A DNA stretch of 64,000 nt from Coffea arabica (GCF_036785885.1 NC_092317.1:6264501-6328500), one strand, 5' to 3'; shown: positions 47,088 to 60,805, counted from the first letter of the stretch. A program made the numbers and translations. The notes: a model not told the origin generated them from the letters alone.

Positions 47088-48935
47088 AAAATGTGCACAC
47101 ACATTTGGTGCATCTCACCCACTAGTCAGTATTAAAATTGTTTGACTAACTGCACGAAGAGAACAAGTTTTGAAATATGCTGAAATTCAGTAATTAATTA
47201 ATTATTTATTTTTATCAATAGAAAAGCATCTTTGGTGTTTTTTTTTTTTTTTTTTTTGACAAACGAATCTTTGGTGTTTCAATGCTTACTATTTGTTAAA
47301 TTTATATTTTAAATAATTTTAAACAAGGGACAAAATAAACATTTCATACTAATACCTTTTTGGCACGAGTCATATATATATATATATATGTATATATATA
47401 CAAGCGCGCGTGTGTGTGAAATTCGATGAGTTTTCGAGCTTCACATAGTACGCTCAATCTCGACTCATTTGAATTAGTTGATTGAACTCGACTCATTTGT
47501 ACTCGTACAGTAAAATACCCCGATGTACTTTGATCGAGCAAACTTATGAATTAGTTGATTGAACTCGACTCATTTGTACTCGTACAGTAAAATACCCCGA
47601 TGTACTTCTTTTTTCACTGCTTTTTCGGGGAGAAAATCATAAACTCACCTTTCCCAATTTCTTCAGAATATTAGCTCTAATGTTAGCTGTGACATAATCT
47701 AGGACCACAATTAACGAACTGAGAAGTCTTCTTTGTTCGTATCATGATAGCCAATTAGGTGTTTTGAGAGTTATTAATTAATATTTTTGATTAGTTCTTT
47801 TATAAAAGTGATTTGAGTTTGGAAAGCATGGCTCATCCAAAGCTTTTAGTTAGTCTCTGTTTTCAAATCTATGTCCACTTATTCAATTCTAGTATCGAAT
47901 TACTCACTGCTTGATCAACCTTAAGCTCACTTCAACCTTCATTAGCATGTAAATCTCTTTTGTATTCAGGGAATGAATATTCTCTTGAGGGCCTAAAATT
48001 AGTATTACAGAAAAATTGGTTAAACTTTTTTTTTTTCTCAGACCAAATAAATTTGGTGAAACATATATCCTGGCTTGATCTCAATTTAACTTCTCAATTG
48101 TATTCGGTTTTTAGTAGTTTAATTCAATCATTGCCCCTTGTTTTTTACCCAATAAATTCATAAGAAACCCGTTTAATGATAGGACTAATACAAATCGATT
48201 ACAAGCAAATAACATTACAATTACTAAACCCACAATCAGTGGAATGAACACTAACATATAAAATTATACAAAATGCACCTTGAACTAAGACCTGTTCGTT
48301 ACGAGACCAAGGTTCACTAAAATTGCAAAAATCCCATTAATACAAATTGATAAGTAACGAGGAAATTGGACATTTTGACTTCTAATTGCCTGATTACTAG
48401 AAAGTAGTAAAGTGTCAACCAAATGATAAGATAAGAGACACCTAATGTAAAATTTCTTTTTTTTTTTTTTTGGGTTCAAAGACAACTTTTTTTTTGTCCG
48501 ATAAAAAGCTAATTTCATTAACGAATTGCTGGAAACTATCCCGTACGGTTCGATTTAATTTAATATTGAAATCCAAATTGAGATCAATAATCATATCATA
48601 CATTAAACCTCCCATGATCATCCATCTTAATATTTTTTTTGCAGGTTTAAAAAAAAAAAAAAATCTAATAATGCCCTCTCCTTGCAGGTCCCACATTTTC
48701 AAGAAAATAGTTCACGGGCCCTACTTAATTTACACTTGAGCGCCTAAACCCTCTCTTCCCCCGGTCTTCCTCCTGCCTGCCTAACGTCCCCTCTCCAATG
48801 CTCCAACCTCCACCAACCCATACACACAACACACAGTACACGGTACACTCACAAAAGAAGGCCCTTGCTTTCTTGAATTCTTCGCCTCCTTGGCGGACTT
48901 TTCTATAAACCCTCCCACCAACCTTCCCTTTTTAG
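47088..48935. other. gene-free DNA upstream of ENO1
   Basis: Apart from the short duplication at 47471 there are T- and A-rich runs (47239-47258, 48459-48470, 48650-48663) and a TA/GT microsatellite at 47370-47420. No gene is recognised. The last 200 bp are C-rich, as in a plant leader or promoter. Confidence 0.4.
47471..47606 (+). repeat. 59-bp direct duplication, 77-bp offset
   Basis: GAATTAGTTGATTGAACTCG onwards at 47471-47529 recurs at 47548-47606, identical by eye, including CCCCGATGTACTT at its end. Non-coding. Confidence 0.9.
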
Positions 48936-48948
48936 TTTTTATATAATA
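48936..48948 (+). promoter_or_regulatory. TATA box of ENO1
   Basis: TTTTTATATAATA lies about 80 bp before the ENO1 start codon, with pyrimidine-rich patches around it. Spacing would place the transcription start near 48975. Confidence 0.6.
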
Positions 48949-49023
48949 CCCACAAAATCCCACCCACCCACGGCCTACTACTGATCATTTTCACTCCCAT
49001 TTCCATTCCAAGACAAACCAGAC

Positions 49024-51756
49024 ATGGCCTTGGCTCCGACTCCGCTCTCAAAACCATTCTTTTCCACCAAACCCACCTCCCAAACGCCCCTTTTTACGCT
49101 CCCCGCCACCCGGAAAGTTCACACCCGACCCAACACTGTTGTTCGGAGCTCCATAGCCACTGCTCCAGCTGCAGCCACCGTATCAAAAGCCTCTGCGAAG
49201 GTAAAATCAGTGAAGGCTAGGCAGATCATAGACAGCAGAGGCAATCCGACGGTGGAGGTTGATCTTGTAACCGACGGCGCTGATGGTCAGCTGTACAGAT
49301 CGGCTGTCCCAAGTGGGGCCTCTACTGGGATCTATGAAGCCTTGGAGCTTAGAGACGGTGACAAAAGTGTCTATGGGGGTAAAGGGGTCCTTAATGCTGT
49401 CAAAAACATTAATGATATATTGGGTCCCCAGCTCGTTGGTGTTGATGTCAGGTACTGTTTTTTTTTTAATCTTTCTTTTCTGGGTTTTGTTTTTCATGAT
49501 GATTTATTTGTGGGATTTTTTGCTTTTTGATTGATATGTATGTGGTGACAAAGTTTGGAAATTTAATGAAGGATTGACAAAGAATGAATCTTGAATTATG
49601 GTGTGATTTGGGTTCATATGATCAGCTGTTCAGAATAAAAATCTGTGCTGCCTTTCTTCTGTATGTTTATGGCTTTGAGCTATGCAATTGAGTGAATATT
49701 GGATCTTTTTCTAAATGAAGGAATCAGGCTGATGTTGATGCAATAATGCTGGAAATTGATGGAACGACAAACAAATCAAAACTTGGGGCTAATGCAATAC
49801 TGGGAGTGTCTCTTAGTGTGTGTAGAGCTGGTGCAGGTGCGAAGGGAATTGCATTGTATAAGCACATTCAGGAAGTGTCGGGGACAAAAGAGCTTGTAAT
49901 GCCAGTCCCAGCATTTAATGTGATTAATGGAGGTAGTCATGCTGGTAACAATTTGGCCATGCAGGAATTTATGATACTACCTGTTGGAGCTACTTCATTT
50001 GCTGAGGCTCTTCGTATGGGTAGTGAAGGTTAGCAAACTAGCCTTCTTGAAACCGTCCCTGATTGGAAAAAAAAACCTAGATAAAAAAAAAGAAAAATCC
50101 AACTTTGGGTTTTGCAAATCTACGTGAATGAGAGCACTAATTGATTTCTCTACCCTGTTCAAATTCAGTTTATCACACTCTGAAGGGAATTATAAAAGCA
50201 AAATATGGACAAGATGCGTGCAACGTTGGAGATGAGGGGGGATTTGCTCCCAATGTGCAGGACAATAGGGAGGGACTGGTACTGCTCATGGATGCAATTG
50301 AAAAGGCTGGTTACACAGGGAAGGTAGGATGGTCTCGATAGATTTGTCCTTCATTATTCTTATATAGCCTATCTGATACCACTTGTGGATGTGGTTGGCA
50401 CAGATTAAGATTGGGATGGATGTGGCTGCTTCAGAATTCCTTACAAAAGATGGGAAATATGATCTCAATTTTAAGAAACAACCAAATGATGGTGCTCATG
50501 TGCTCACAGACCAGAGCCTCTGTGAACTCTACAAGGAGTTTGTAAAAGATTTCCCTATTGTATCCATTGAAGACCCTTTTGATCAGGATGACTGGAAATC
50601 ATGGGCTTCTTTGCAGTCCTCAGTTGACATACAACTAGTTGGTGATGACTTGTTGGTCACTAATCCCAAAAGAATAGCTGAAGCAATTCAGAAGAAGGCC
50701 TGTAATGCTTTGCTACTAAAGGTAAGTGATTTCTCTATCAGGGCCTCAGTTGTGTTTGTGTAATGTATCTATTTACTGCACTCTTTATTGTTGATGTTCA
50801 TAAGCTAACCTATTTTCTTGAGTTTGGGCATCTCATATGTGGTCCTTGCTTACTATTTGGCCTTCAAAACGTTTGTCAAGTAATTGTATTTGATTTGTGG
50901 AATGAGAAGTTGAAGAGACAGCTATTTATTTTGATGTGCTTATGGTGAATTTTAGAAAACTTTCATGTATCTCTTGCATATTGTGCAATCCTGTTGTAAC
51001 TCCAGCTCAAACTATAATTTGGGTCATGTTTGAATTTCCATGTTTAGATCTGCTTTCTAGTTTCAAACTTGCATTTTTTTTTGTTGGATAGAAAATTGTG
51101 ATAGATGCTTTGGTTCCTATATGATTTATGACGTGAAGCAGTTCTCATGTTTAGGTCATGGGTTGGTTACTTCTTGATGCTTACCTAGTGAGGAAGAACT
51201 TATTTCTATTCTCAAATGTTGCAGGTTAACCAAATTGGTTCAGTAACCGAATCAATCCAAGCAGCCCTTGACTCAAAAACTGCTGGGTGGGGTGTTATGG
51301 TTAGTCATCGTAGTGGTGAAACCGAAGATAACTTCATTGCAGATTTATCTGTGGGTCTGGCCAGCGGACAGGTATTTATACTGACGATTCTTTGTCATGG
51401 GAAATGCATGTTCTTCTACTCTAAATTTTTCACTAACAATTGCATCTTTTGTCGTCTAGATCAAGACAGGAGCACCCTGCCGAAGTGAACGGTTGGCCAA
51501 GTATAATCAGGTCAGAAATTTTTTTTCCCCTTTCCTTTTTGTTTCCATTGGATGCATTTGGCCTGAGGGTGGCGTTAAAGGAAAAATGGCATAATCACAT
51601 CTTGGTTTTGTTTTGTCTAGTTCTTCCATTCTTCTATCATTCTCTACTTGGTGCTTAACAATTTTGTCTTCTTAATTTGGTTACTTGCAGCTTCTTCGCA
51701 TTGAAGAGGAGCTTGGAAATGTTCGCTATGCTGGTGAAGCTTTCAGATCACCTTGA
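49024..51756 (+). CDS. ENO1: enolase 1, chloroplastic, seven exons
   Basis: Enolase converts 2-phosphoglycerate to phosphoenolpyruvate. The plastid isoform feeds the shikimate and fatty-acid pathways in non-green plastids. Exons: 49024-49451, 49721-50028, 50169-50323, 50404-50721, 51225-51371, 51460-51510, 51691-51756, giving 490 residues. The Ser/Thr/Pro-rich N terminus of about 55 residues ([17 protein letters not shown]) is a plastid transit peptide. The enolase core then begins [19 protein letters not shown]. Catalytic motifs are all present: SGASTG loop, [47 protein letters not shown], signature [14 protein letters not shown] and SHRSGETED. The C terminus is [20 protein letters not shown] near 51964 is a likely polyadenylation signal. 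Intact; phases close. Confidence 0.97.
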
Positions 51757-52775
51757 GAAGACAGCAAATTTCAGCTTTATTTGATTATTTTTAGCTTAAA
51801 AACGGATGACTGATGCTGAGCATCCCATAATTGACGATTCAAAGATGATGGCTGGAGGCCATTTTGGTATACTGAACGGCTTCTGATGTGCTGCGACAAG
51901 TTGGAGGATTAGGAGGATTTAGAAATTGTCTGATTGGCCACCTAGGTTAATATCATGAATGAAATAAATAAAACTGTTTGTATTGTGGCCTATGAGATAG
52001 ACAACTCTTTTATTACCCCAGGTGAAGCGCCCGTTGGTGTATACATTTGTACCTCTGCTTTAGTGAATTTTGGTAAATTCTACAAGCTCAATTTTGCTTA
52101 GTAACTTCAGTTTTTTAGTCTTGATTTGCTCAGCATTTCCCCTTGTGCATGCTTTAAGGATCACACACTGCAAAATATGAAGCCTGCATGTATGATCAAA
52201 CTCTAGATGCTTGCTTCTTACCCTAAATATCATCCAAATTAAAATTACGGTGCAGGTTACAAAGACAGATTACTTGAAACTATAAATTTCAGATAAGGCT
52301 CAAGCGAACAAGTAGTACTACCACATCTAGGAAAATGCATTCTGCATACTCTTAGACATGTTCATTAGACTATGCTCAACATGGAAAGAATAATTTGACC
52401 TATTCTTTTTTTTATTATTTTTTCTAATTTTTATCGGTCGTTAACAGCTAATCTAACATAATTTACTTCTACTTTTATTCTAACCTACATGGGAGCAGAA
52501 ATCCAACGGAACCTAGAGAAATTGATGGAGACTAAATCACCATCAAACTAGACGGATGCACTATGCACTGTATGGATTTAGAAAAAGCCACAAGTTGATA
52601 CAACTGATTGGGGGCTCTCCTATACATTGATACTGACTTAGGGTGGCAACATTGGCTTGAGGAATTATTCAAACACATAACAAAACATATAGGGAGTAAA
52701 AGATGCAACTAACAGCAGGAGGAACGTCTTCCACAATTCAACCCCAAACAATGCCATACGATATTTGCTAAACTA
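51757..52775. other. convergent intergenic region, ENO1 and PCO 3' ends
   Basis: 3' untranslated regions of two convergent genes and non-coding DNA. No further gene recognised. Confidence 0.4.
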
Positions 52776-55700
52776 CTACTCTGTTTGAATAGCTGGACCA
52801 GTGTATGTTCCCGAGCGCATGTACAGATCATCTGGTGTATTAATTTCGGCAAGCCATGCGTAATCCTCTTCTTTTCCATTCTGTACCTCATCTCCATCTG
52901 CGGCTGCAAAAAAATTCCAACAATACTTAATATTATTATAGCCCTATGTGTGGTAGCTATGCAACCACTTAATACAATAAGCAGAGTTACTATACATGCC
53001 TCATTAGCATCAGAGTTGAAGAACTTACAGAAGGTGGAATAAGGATAATCATGGTAGTAAGTACATTTTCTGCCAGCTGCTTCCAAGTAAGGAGGTGCAA
53101 GAATGTCGAGCACTGCACAAGGAGTGACTGCAGTAAAACAATGCAGATTGCCTCCACTCTTTGGGTATAAGACAGATGTACTACAAGGTGCTGTCAGAAC
53201 TTTATCAACTGCCAACTTAGCCAATCTCACTGCCAAACAAGGATACTTTAACCAAAATGCTATAGAAAGAAAATAATTAAAGGAGCAGCATTTTACAAAT
53301 AAGCAGCACATGCAACCATGAGGCATCATATTGACTTGGCAGTTAAATTTGCCAATTGACAGGCATTTTTCATCTTGCCAATAATGGACATGTTAAAGAG
53401 AAAGACACTCAATCATTAGGAATTAATTCACCCCACCTCAAAAGAAGCAAATTAATGTTTCAAGAAGACAAAGTTGTTCCATTTACTTTGCAGAAACTCT
53501 GTGGGTTGGAAAATTCCATTTCTGGAACTCCTCCAAATGACTATTTACATGTGTATTTTCAACTATCACAAACTTTGTCACTTCTAACTTCAAAGAGTTT
53601 TTTTGTCTAAAAACTCGAAAGACACTCATTTCATTTGCTCAAAATCTGTAGGTTCAAACACATTTATATTCAGACAGACTAAGTGTACAATATAAGGCAC
53701 GGCAAGAACTTTAGGTGCAAAAAGTCCTCAAGGGTGCTTCCGTAAATTAAACTTTCTTTCTTTCTTTCATTTCATGCCAGATGATACCAAAGGCTTGTGT
53801 GTAATTGGGAAATCCTTATTGAAAAATTTAACTTGCAAGAGAATGAACAATGAATGAATTGGATTGTGACAAACTATCAAAAACCATAAGTAATCCTTCT
53901 TTGATAATCTTGATAATCAATTTGGCACTGGTATAGAATTACACCTGTTGGATGACCTGCTTGCTTGCCTTTCTGGACCAGGGCAGGCTCCACCCAGTCA
54001 TATGCCTTAACATGCAGGGAACCATAGAGTACTTTGCTGAAGACAGTCATCCCAGGGTGGTCATGAAGTGGAATAACTGAGGAAGTGGGGAAACAGAATA
54101 CACACATCTGCATTAAACATCATCAACTTGATCATCAACCTGAACTAGTTCTTGCACCTACAAAGAGAAGAATGCAAGATGCATTGAACAGGTGTAAACC
54201 TACAAATCTCCCTGGGTAAGTGGAAAACGAAATTCAATGCACAAAATTGGGTAATGGGATTAATCAAAAAGTAAATAGGCAGATCATCTGAATATGAGCA
54301 CCAGTAAGAAATCCTATTTGTGGTTGAGGCAAAAATGCAAAAATTGCATCAAACAAGCGCAGGAAAGAGTAATACCCCAGAGCAACTATAACTAACATGA
54401 TCTCTTATCAGCTAAGTACTTAACTATTACACAGTAGGTACACACTAATCACCCGCTGGCACAGCAGAATGCATTCACCAGAAGTTCAGAATAGTAGTTT
54501 GTCTCTTTCATCAGAAGTATACTGCTAACTTACTGTCCCCTACAACAATTTAAATTTTGGGAGAAGTAAATTCTGGTAGGGCACATCTTCTGGCATGCTG
54601 TGGTTAATAAGCACAGAATTGTATCGGGTTAATCAGTTGTTTGAAGCCATAGGACAGAACAGACTAGGAATTTGGGCCTGCTGAAAGAAGCATCATTTAG
54701 CCATCTCAAATTGGCACTAAATGGAGAGAGAGAAGTCATAGTGAAAAACTAATGCCTATGCCATGTTGATGCCAACCAAACAACGTGAAAAACCTATTTT
54801 TGCTTCCCATCGTTGAACAATTTGGCGAGCTATGGCTTAGAAGAAGAAGACAACACAAAAGAGTAAAGTATACACAACATTGGAGGTCCTATGTTGGAAA
54901 CTCATTCCAGTACTAAATGCAACCAATTGTAACAAGCACAAAGAAAGAACTAAGTAATCTTACCGTAAAACTATCTCCCTCATGTATATCCACATAAGTT
55001 ATTGGTTGAGCCCAACGATCTACCCTATTAAATAAATTAAGTCCAAGAAGACCATGACCTCGATCATCCTCTTGGTTTTCGTCTCTGAGACCAACATCTG
55101 CTGGACCAATTGTATCTACAAGTAGATGACAAGATCAGCACAAGGACAAAATAGTACCTGAATAATTCAACTAAAATAAACAACCCCCTCTAAGTTGAGC
55201 ACTCTGATTCCAGGTGACTTTCAGGCCCTATTTACAGCTATAAATTGAAATTGTAACTAAATTATGTGTTTGCATTTGGTTTGATGAAAATTGAAGGAAA
55301 TCGATTGCAAATCGTAATAAAGTGAATGCCACTGGCTTCCACTATGGTCGATAGAAAACTACCATGTATCAAAATCTCTATTCATTTGCAACACGGCAAC
55401 ATTAAGAGCTTAAACTTCATCTACATTGCTCAAAAAAATATCATCCCACATGTCAAAGACACAATCTTTACCATAATCAGCCGCCGAATTCACACTCTAT
55501 GCACATCAATGACAACAACCATATCCCAACTCCTAATGTTGCTAAAAGATTATTAATACTATTATTTTTGTTTTCTTTTACGTTATACTTCACTTTCTTC
55601 TACACCCTTTTACTCCATGCGGAAAAATTACTCAATTATACCAACCAACTTTTCCTTTCATATAAATACAAGCTTTTCACAGTAAATAGAAAAGAATTTA

Positions 55701-56064
55701 ATAACTTCTGCTTAGCATCACCTCAGGCATCCAGATTTATCCCTTCATTTAATTATTACAGATATACTCAAGGATCCAAAGTCCTAGCTGAAAACGGTAA
55801 AATAGCGAAAACCCATTGGTACAAATAATTCTATTTTACCAATAAATCACAAAATATAAACCCGTCACAGTTTCCTATTAAACAAATCACAAAGCACAGA
55901 AAAAGAGAGTATGAAGAAGAAGTACCTAATAAAGAGCAGAGCTTTTGTGTTGCTTTAGAAGAAGGTGGGAGGTTTCCTGAGGACGTAAAAGTCTTTTTAC
56001 AGAGGTCATACAAGGCTTGAATTGAGGAGGAAGAAGAAGAAGAGGAAGAGCTCTTCTTCGTCAT
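52776..56064 (-). CDS. PCO: plant cysteine oxidase (PCO4/5-like), five exons
   Basis: PCOs are iron-dependent thiol dioxygenases. They oxidise the N-terminal cysteine of ERF-VII factors and similar proteins, marking them for N-degron degradation, and so act as plant oxygen sensors. Exons on the minus strand: 56064-55926, 55115-54964, 54107-53957, 53229-53029, 52903-52776, giving 256 residues. The iron-binding histidines are H112 and H114 (IPLHDHPGM) and H177 (GGNLHCF). Other family blocks are [68 protein letters not shown] and the C-terminal [24 protein letters not shown] chose ATG 56064 ([14 protein letters not shown], a run of ten Ser). In-frame ATGs at 56091 and 56133 would lengthen the N terminus. 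Divergent from MIS12, with 914 bp between start codons. Confidence 0.95.
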
Positions 56065-56824
56065 ATTGAAGAGCCTTCGATGCAGGCACATTCTGAGGAG
56101 GGCATGGGCTTCTGGTCCGGAGAATAAAAACACACCCCATTAGATTTTATCAGATGCAGTTTGAGATACTTTAAAGGTTTTGGGGTCAATCTGAAAACTT
56201 AAAATTAATTAAACTACCGGACAAGAACGAGTCAACGTGTCAGGTGATGGCAGCAAAACTTGGGAAAAACATTTTGTACTCCTATAAAATAAAAATTACT
56301 TCTCCATCTCTCCTCCATTTTCTCTTATTAGGCAATTCTACTCTCTCACAGTGAGCGGTAGTAAAAAATTTGTGTCCACTAATCTCTTTTTAAGACATTA
56401 TTGTCTGCAATAATGCCCCTTAATTGTTATCATCATTGAATTATTAAAAGTTTAATTTTGGCTATTAAATTATCTGGGGTTTAAATTTCGAATCATTTTA
56501 TCAGATTTAATTGTTAAATATGATATGTTTGAATGCTAGCATAATTTATAAGATAAAAAGAAAGTGCAAAGTTAAAGATTAAATTTCATGGATTGATTTG
56601 AAATTTAAATTTTAGATAGTTCAATGATTAAAATTAAATTTTTAATAATTCAGTAATCAAAACTCGATAATTTCAAAAGTTTAATGACTATCCGAACAAT
56701 TTGCTCTATTTAATTCGTCTATGCTGCACTACCATCCGAACCGGCGTCGTTTCGGATGGAACTTAACTAGTGAACACTGAACAGTACTCTTGAGTTTCAG
56801 TTTTCAGGGAATCACGAGTGGTGA
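56065..56824. other. divergent promoter region of PCO and MIS12
   Basis: Non-coding. The 56400-56700 part is AT-rich. CCGAACCGGCGTCGTTTCGGATGG near 56738-56761 is an imperfect inverted repeat (CCGAA/TTCGG). No other feature is defensible. Confidence 0.4.
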
Positions 56825-56836
56825 TTTGGCGGGAAA
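56825..56836 (+). promoter_or_regulatory. E2F-type site before MIS12
   Basis: TTTGGCGGGAAA, the consensus E2F/DP binding sequence, lies 143 bp upstream of the MIS12 start codon. In plants such sites confer S-phase and proliferation-linked expression. Its place before a kinetochore gene fits that role. Motif evidence only. Confidence 0.65.
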
Positions 56837-56978
56837 ATCGAAATGGCAAAAACAAGAAGATAATCCGCGAAAAGAAGAAAAAAAATCCCTCATTTCAATT
56901 TCTCTGCACCTAAAAAGTTTTCCTCCGCCTCTATCATTTTCGTCAGTCGAAAAAATTGCAGAAAAAATTTTACAAAAA

Positions 56979-59900
56979 ATGGAAGGCAGCGAAAGCGAAG
57001 CAATTTTCGAATCACTGAATCTGAATCCGCAGCTGTTCATCAACGAAGTCCTCAATTGCGTCGACGATTTAGTGGACGAAGCCTTCACTTTCTTCAACCA
57101 GTAATTATCGCTTTGCCCTTCTTCTGTACATTAATCATCCACAGCTTAATTTAAAAAATGATCATCTTTTCCGTAACCTCTTGGGGTGGAATTCAGGCAA
57201 GCATCAGCGGTTTTGAAAACGGACGGTACGGATCGATCGGATGATTTGACTAAGGTGAATGAAAGTTCAATTTTTTTTGTTTTGGTAGGTATTGGACTTG
57301 GGTAGAGTTTTGCTGTAGTGCGATTGATTTTGCTAATTTTTGGTGAGATTGATAGGGTGTGGCCAGTATAAGGAACATAATTCAGTCCAGTTTGGAAAAA
57401 AGGTTGAGTATGTGGGAGAAGTACTGTTTACGCCATTGTTTTGTTGTTCCAGAAGGATTTTCCTTGCCCAAAGCTGTAAGTTTCTCTGAAATAATTCTTC
57501 TTTTTTGAGTCAATTTGTTTTCTCTGTTGACTGCGCTTTTTGAAGTGAAAATTGGTGAAAACGGTGCCCTTTGAAAGGTTCAGTTCTAAAAGAAGGCAAA
57601 GTTTTGAGCTTATTATTGTAAACGGTGCAGCTAAACAAAATCTCCTTTTTGTACACATTAACTTCATATGGTGTTATCATAAATGAGCTCAAAACCGTGT
57701 CTTGTTTGTAATTAGGCCTTCAAAATGCCTACTTGTCACCAATTTTTTTTTAAACAGTAGATAGCCTCTTAAATTGGTATGTCTCCATGTAGGGGCATAA
57801 CAAAATGTTAACTTTATGACTTCTTTCTGTGGAATGAACATGATAAAGATTGAATTGATATTGAGAGTCTTCCCATAAGCAGTTCAGCTCATGACTGAAA
57901 TAACTTGAAAAAAGTTTAAGTTTTCAGTGTTTGAGTATTACTCTTTGTGATTTTGACAAAGTACAAACAAATAATGAGAATGAGTAAGTCCATTTGGTAC
58001 TCCATGGACGCACCTCACTTGCAAAATAACGAGACCTACTGTCACTTTTTAGGATTTGATGGAATAGTTGAAACCTTTTTTCATCATCATTATTATTATT
58101 CTTTATTTTAGTTCATCAAAGAAATGATACTCTATCCTGTTCGCCACAATGAACTTGAAATATCTTCACTTAAGATGTTATTTCTGAACATAATTCTGTT
58201 AGTAATCTGAACTCAAAAGCTGACTATTCTTTATGAACTTGCTTCTAGAATGGCTCATCTAATGACACTTCAATGGACCTCGACACTGTTGATGATTCAG
58301 AATTGGACAAGCAGTTAGATTCTCTGAGAGACAAGCTCATTTTGGTACGTAGCCTTTGTGCTCTTGAAGTCTGTATGTGCTTTTGTTGAATTAAGGATTT
58401 TGTCTGTGCTGCCTTTTCCTGTTAACATATTTATCCAGGTTGGTAAAGAGTCTGCTCAGCTTAACAGTGAGATCCAATCATTAGAGAGGCAATCAGACTT
58501 AATCAATAGCTCTGCTGCTTCTATCCATGAAGCATTACAGCTATATGAGAAACACTCTATGGATGATATGTTGAAAGGTGCTTCATTTGATCTATATTTG
58601 TATGCAACACTATTTTTTGCAAGTATTTCTAATTATGGTGCTCTAGGACATTATGCTGTAATATATCTAAGGAAACTCTGGTACTGTTCTAATTGTTTAT
58701 GAAGTCAAATTTATAACATAGTGACTGTTTACTGCTCTGATATGGTTCCAAGATTTCTTCAAGGTACTGAGTTGTGGATAAACACACCTGGTGAGACTGG
58801 AAATTGGAGAAAGAGAGTTGTGCAACTATCAGTGGTGTATTAGCAAAGTAGAAGGTGATTTTAGAGTGATTATATTGCTAATAGATATAATAAATGTCAA
58901 AGAAGCCCAGTAGATGCACTTATCTGGCGGACAGATGCATGTTATGTCATTATTTGTCTACTTCCACTGAAGAAGTGTTGTTTAGTGATAAGTTGATGTT
59001 CATATCATTTTTCAGTTGAAAAGAGATATCTGTAGTTGCTTGCATACTTCTTAGTATAGGACTATTGATGATTTAAACCAGGCTTAGAACTAAAATTAAC
59101 AATCTTGTATACCAGAACTGGAGCTTGAGTAGGAAGGAGGTGATATTATAGAGGCCGTAACTAATCTTTGTGAAAAATGGGCTATTACTTCGGTACGATG
59201 AAATGGACACTTACACACTGAGACATGGGTGGAGGGGACAGGTGGGTAAGAAAGAAACAGATGTAGATGGAGGTCGAGCGAGAGAGAGCTTGCCAGATTC
59301 AACTTACCCGAGGGATTACCTTTCAAATGCCATGCATTCTTTAGGATTTAAGATTCATACTAGGAGGAAGTTTGCTCTAGTGGTAAGTTTAGCTATATCA
59401 TTTGTATTTCTTTTTTCGTTAGTGGTTGTATTAGATTTGTCTGGAATAACAGTTGGGCTTGTACCTGGCTTACCTAACTGAGTCTGAAGATGCATCACTC
59501 TTGATATTGATGGAGATGGATGGTAACCTTAGAGATGGATAGTTTTGGCATTTTCATTCGTGCTTTCCCTCGTTTTGATTAGGCTTATCGTCTTGTTTAA
59601 TTTACTGCATTTTGATAGAATATTATTCTTGGCTTTCCTACCAGTACCTGTACAACTACCCACCAATTGAATCATAAGAGATGGATTGATGCAAAGTATC
59701 CTTCCACTGAAGCCTTTAAAATTTCATCCTTCAGCGTTATGATTGACTTCAAGTTCTGCTGATTGCTGGGTGCAATGTATTTCCAAGCATTGGTGTGGAC
59801 TGTACGAATGTCCACCTATTAAATCATAACAAGTGGAGTGTTAGAAAATAAAAGTGACTTAAACCTTAAAACTTCACATACTTTGGCTTTATGTTTGTCT

Positions 59901-60390
59901 TGAAGTTCTGCTGATTGGTGTGTCCACTGTCTTCCAGAATATTGCAATTACTCCAGTCTTTTCATCATAAATCTACAGAATCTAAATAGTAGCAGTCTGT
60001 GGTTTCCTTAATAGCTGCAAACCTTTCAGATGATTATGGATGCGACTGTGGATGGTAAGCTGCATTTTGAGAAATGTTATCCTGTCTTGCAGAGTTGATT
60101 AAATATTCTTCAGAATTCCATGCAAAGGTGGACAAGCTGAGAAGCAGTAGATTTGAGGACATTGAACATGGTAGAGCAGAGAGGATTCACATGCTGAATG
60201 GAGACATCTCCAAAGCTAATCGTCGCTTTGGTGAGCAATAAGCGGTTTATCAAGTTTCAGTTCTTGCACTCTTATTTTGTCAAATTAATTCCCTATATTT
60301 ATGGTCTACTGCTGCTTGTTATTAATAGGGCTTTTCAATGCTAAAATTGAAGAACTGCAAGAACTTTTGGACGACATGAACACTAGGTGA
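56979..60390 (+). CDS. MIS12: kinetochore protein MIS12 homologue, seven exons
   Basis: MIS12 is the core subunit of the MIS12/MIND complex linking centromeric chromatin to the microtubule-binding NDC80 complex. Exons: 56979-57100, 57197-57254, 57356-57475, 58249-58344, 58439-58577, 60093-60230, 60329-60390, giving 244 residues. The plant-type N terminus MEGSESEAIFESLNLNPQLFINEVLNCVDDLVDEAF opens the protein. It is followed by RLSMWEKYCLRHCFVVPEGFSLPKA and a coiled-coil (DKQLDSLRDKLILVGKESAQLNSEIQSLE). The C terminus is LFNAKIEELQELLDDMNTR. The start at 56979 is the ATG that opens the conserved block. The frame upstream of it is open but not conserved-looking. Intron 5 is long (1.5 kb) and contains a 103-codon chance frame. 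The gene is intact. Confidence 0.94.
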
Positions 60391-60805
60391 ATTTCTGCCT
60401 AGTGACTTCATTCCCATTCCTGTAAACAAATGCTATGATACTGCTGTAGTAATTGTAAAATTCTCGTTTTCAGTTTTTATTGCTCATGCAATGTACGAGA
60501 TAGATGATCTTGAACAGTATTAAAACTTTAATCTCGTCATTTCTCATATAAGTTTCGTTTGACATGTTATGAATGTTTTTGCTACCCATGCCAATTGTCC
60601 ATGTAAATTGACTTTGGATTGCCCAGAAGGCTGTGACTCATTAGTTGATTGTAGGCAATTCAATGCAAGGGAATGATAGTGATTCTACTGTATCTTTCGG
60701 CAAAATTAATATCTGTTTATTCTGCTCTTTCTCGGTGGAAACATAACTTATCAACTGTCTAAATTGCTTAGCGTATGGTAGTACACAGCCCACTCAATAA
60801 GTGCC
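60391..60805. other. 3' flank of MIS12
   Basis: Probable MIS12 3' untranslated region and short intergenic stretch before the strictosidine-synthase-like relics. Nothing else recognised. Confidence 0.4.

Noticed and set aside
49207-49497. 96-codon antisense frame over ENO1 exon 1
   Set aside because: Shadow of the conserved enolase coding strand.
59170-59481. 103-codon frame with a hydrophobic stretch in MIS12 intron 5
   Set aside because: The antisense frame is equally open and no family resemblance or start context is evident; treated as chance.
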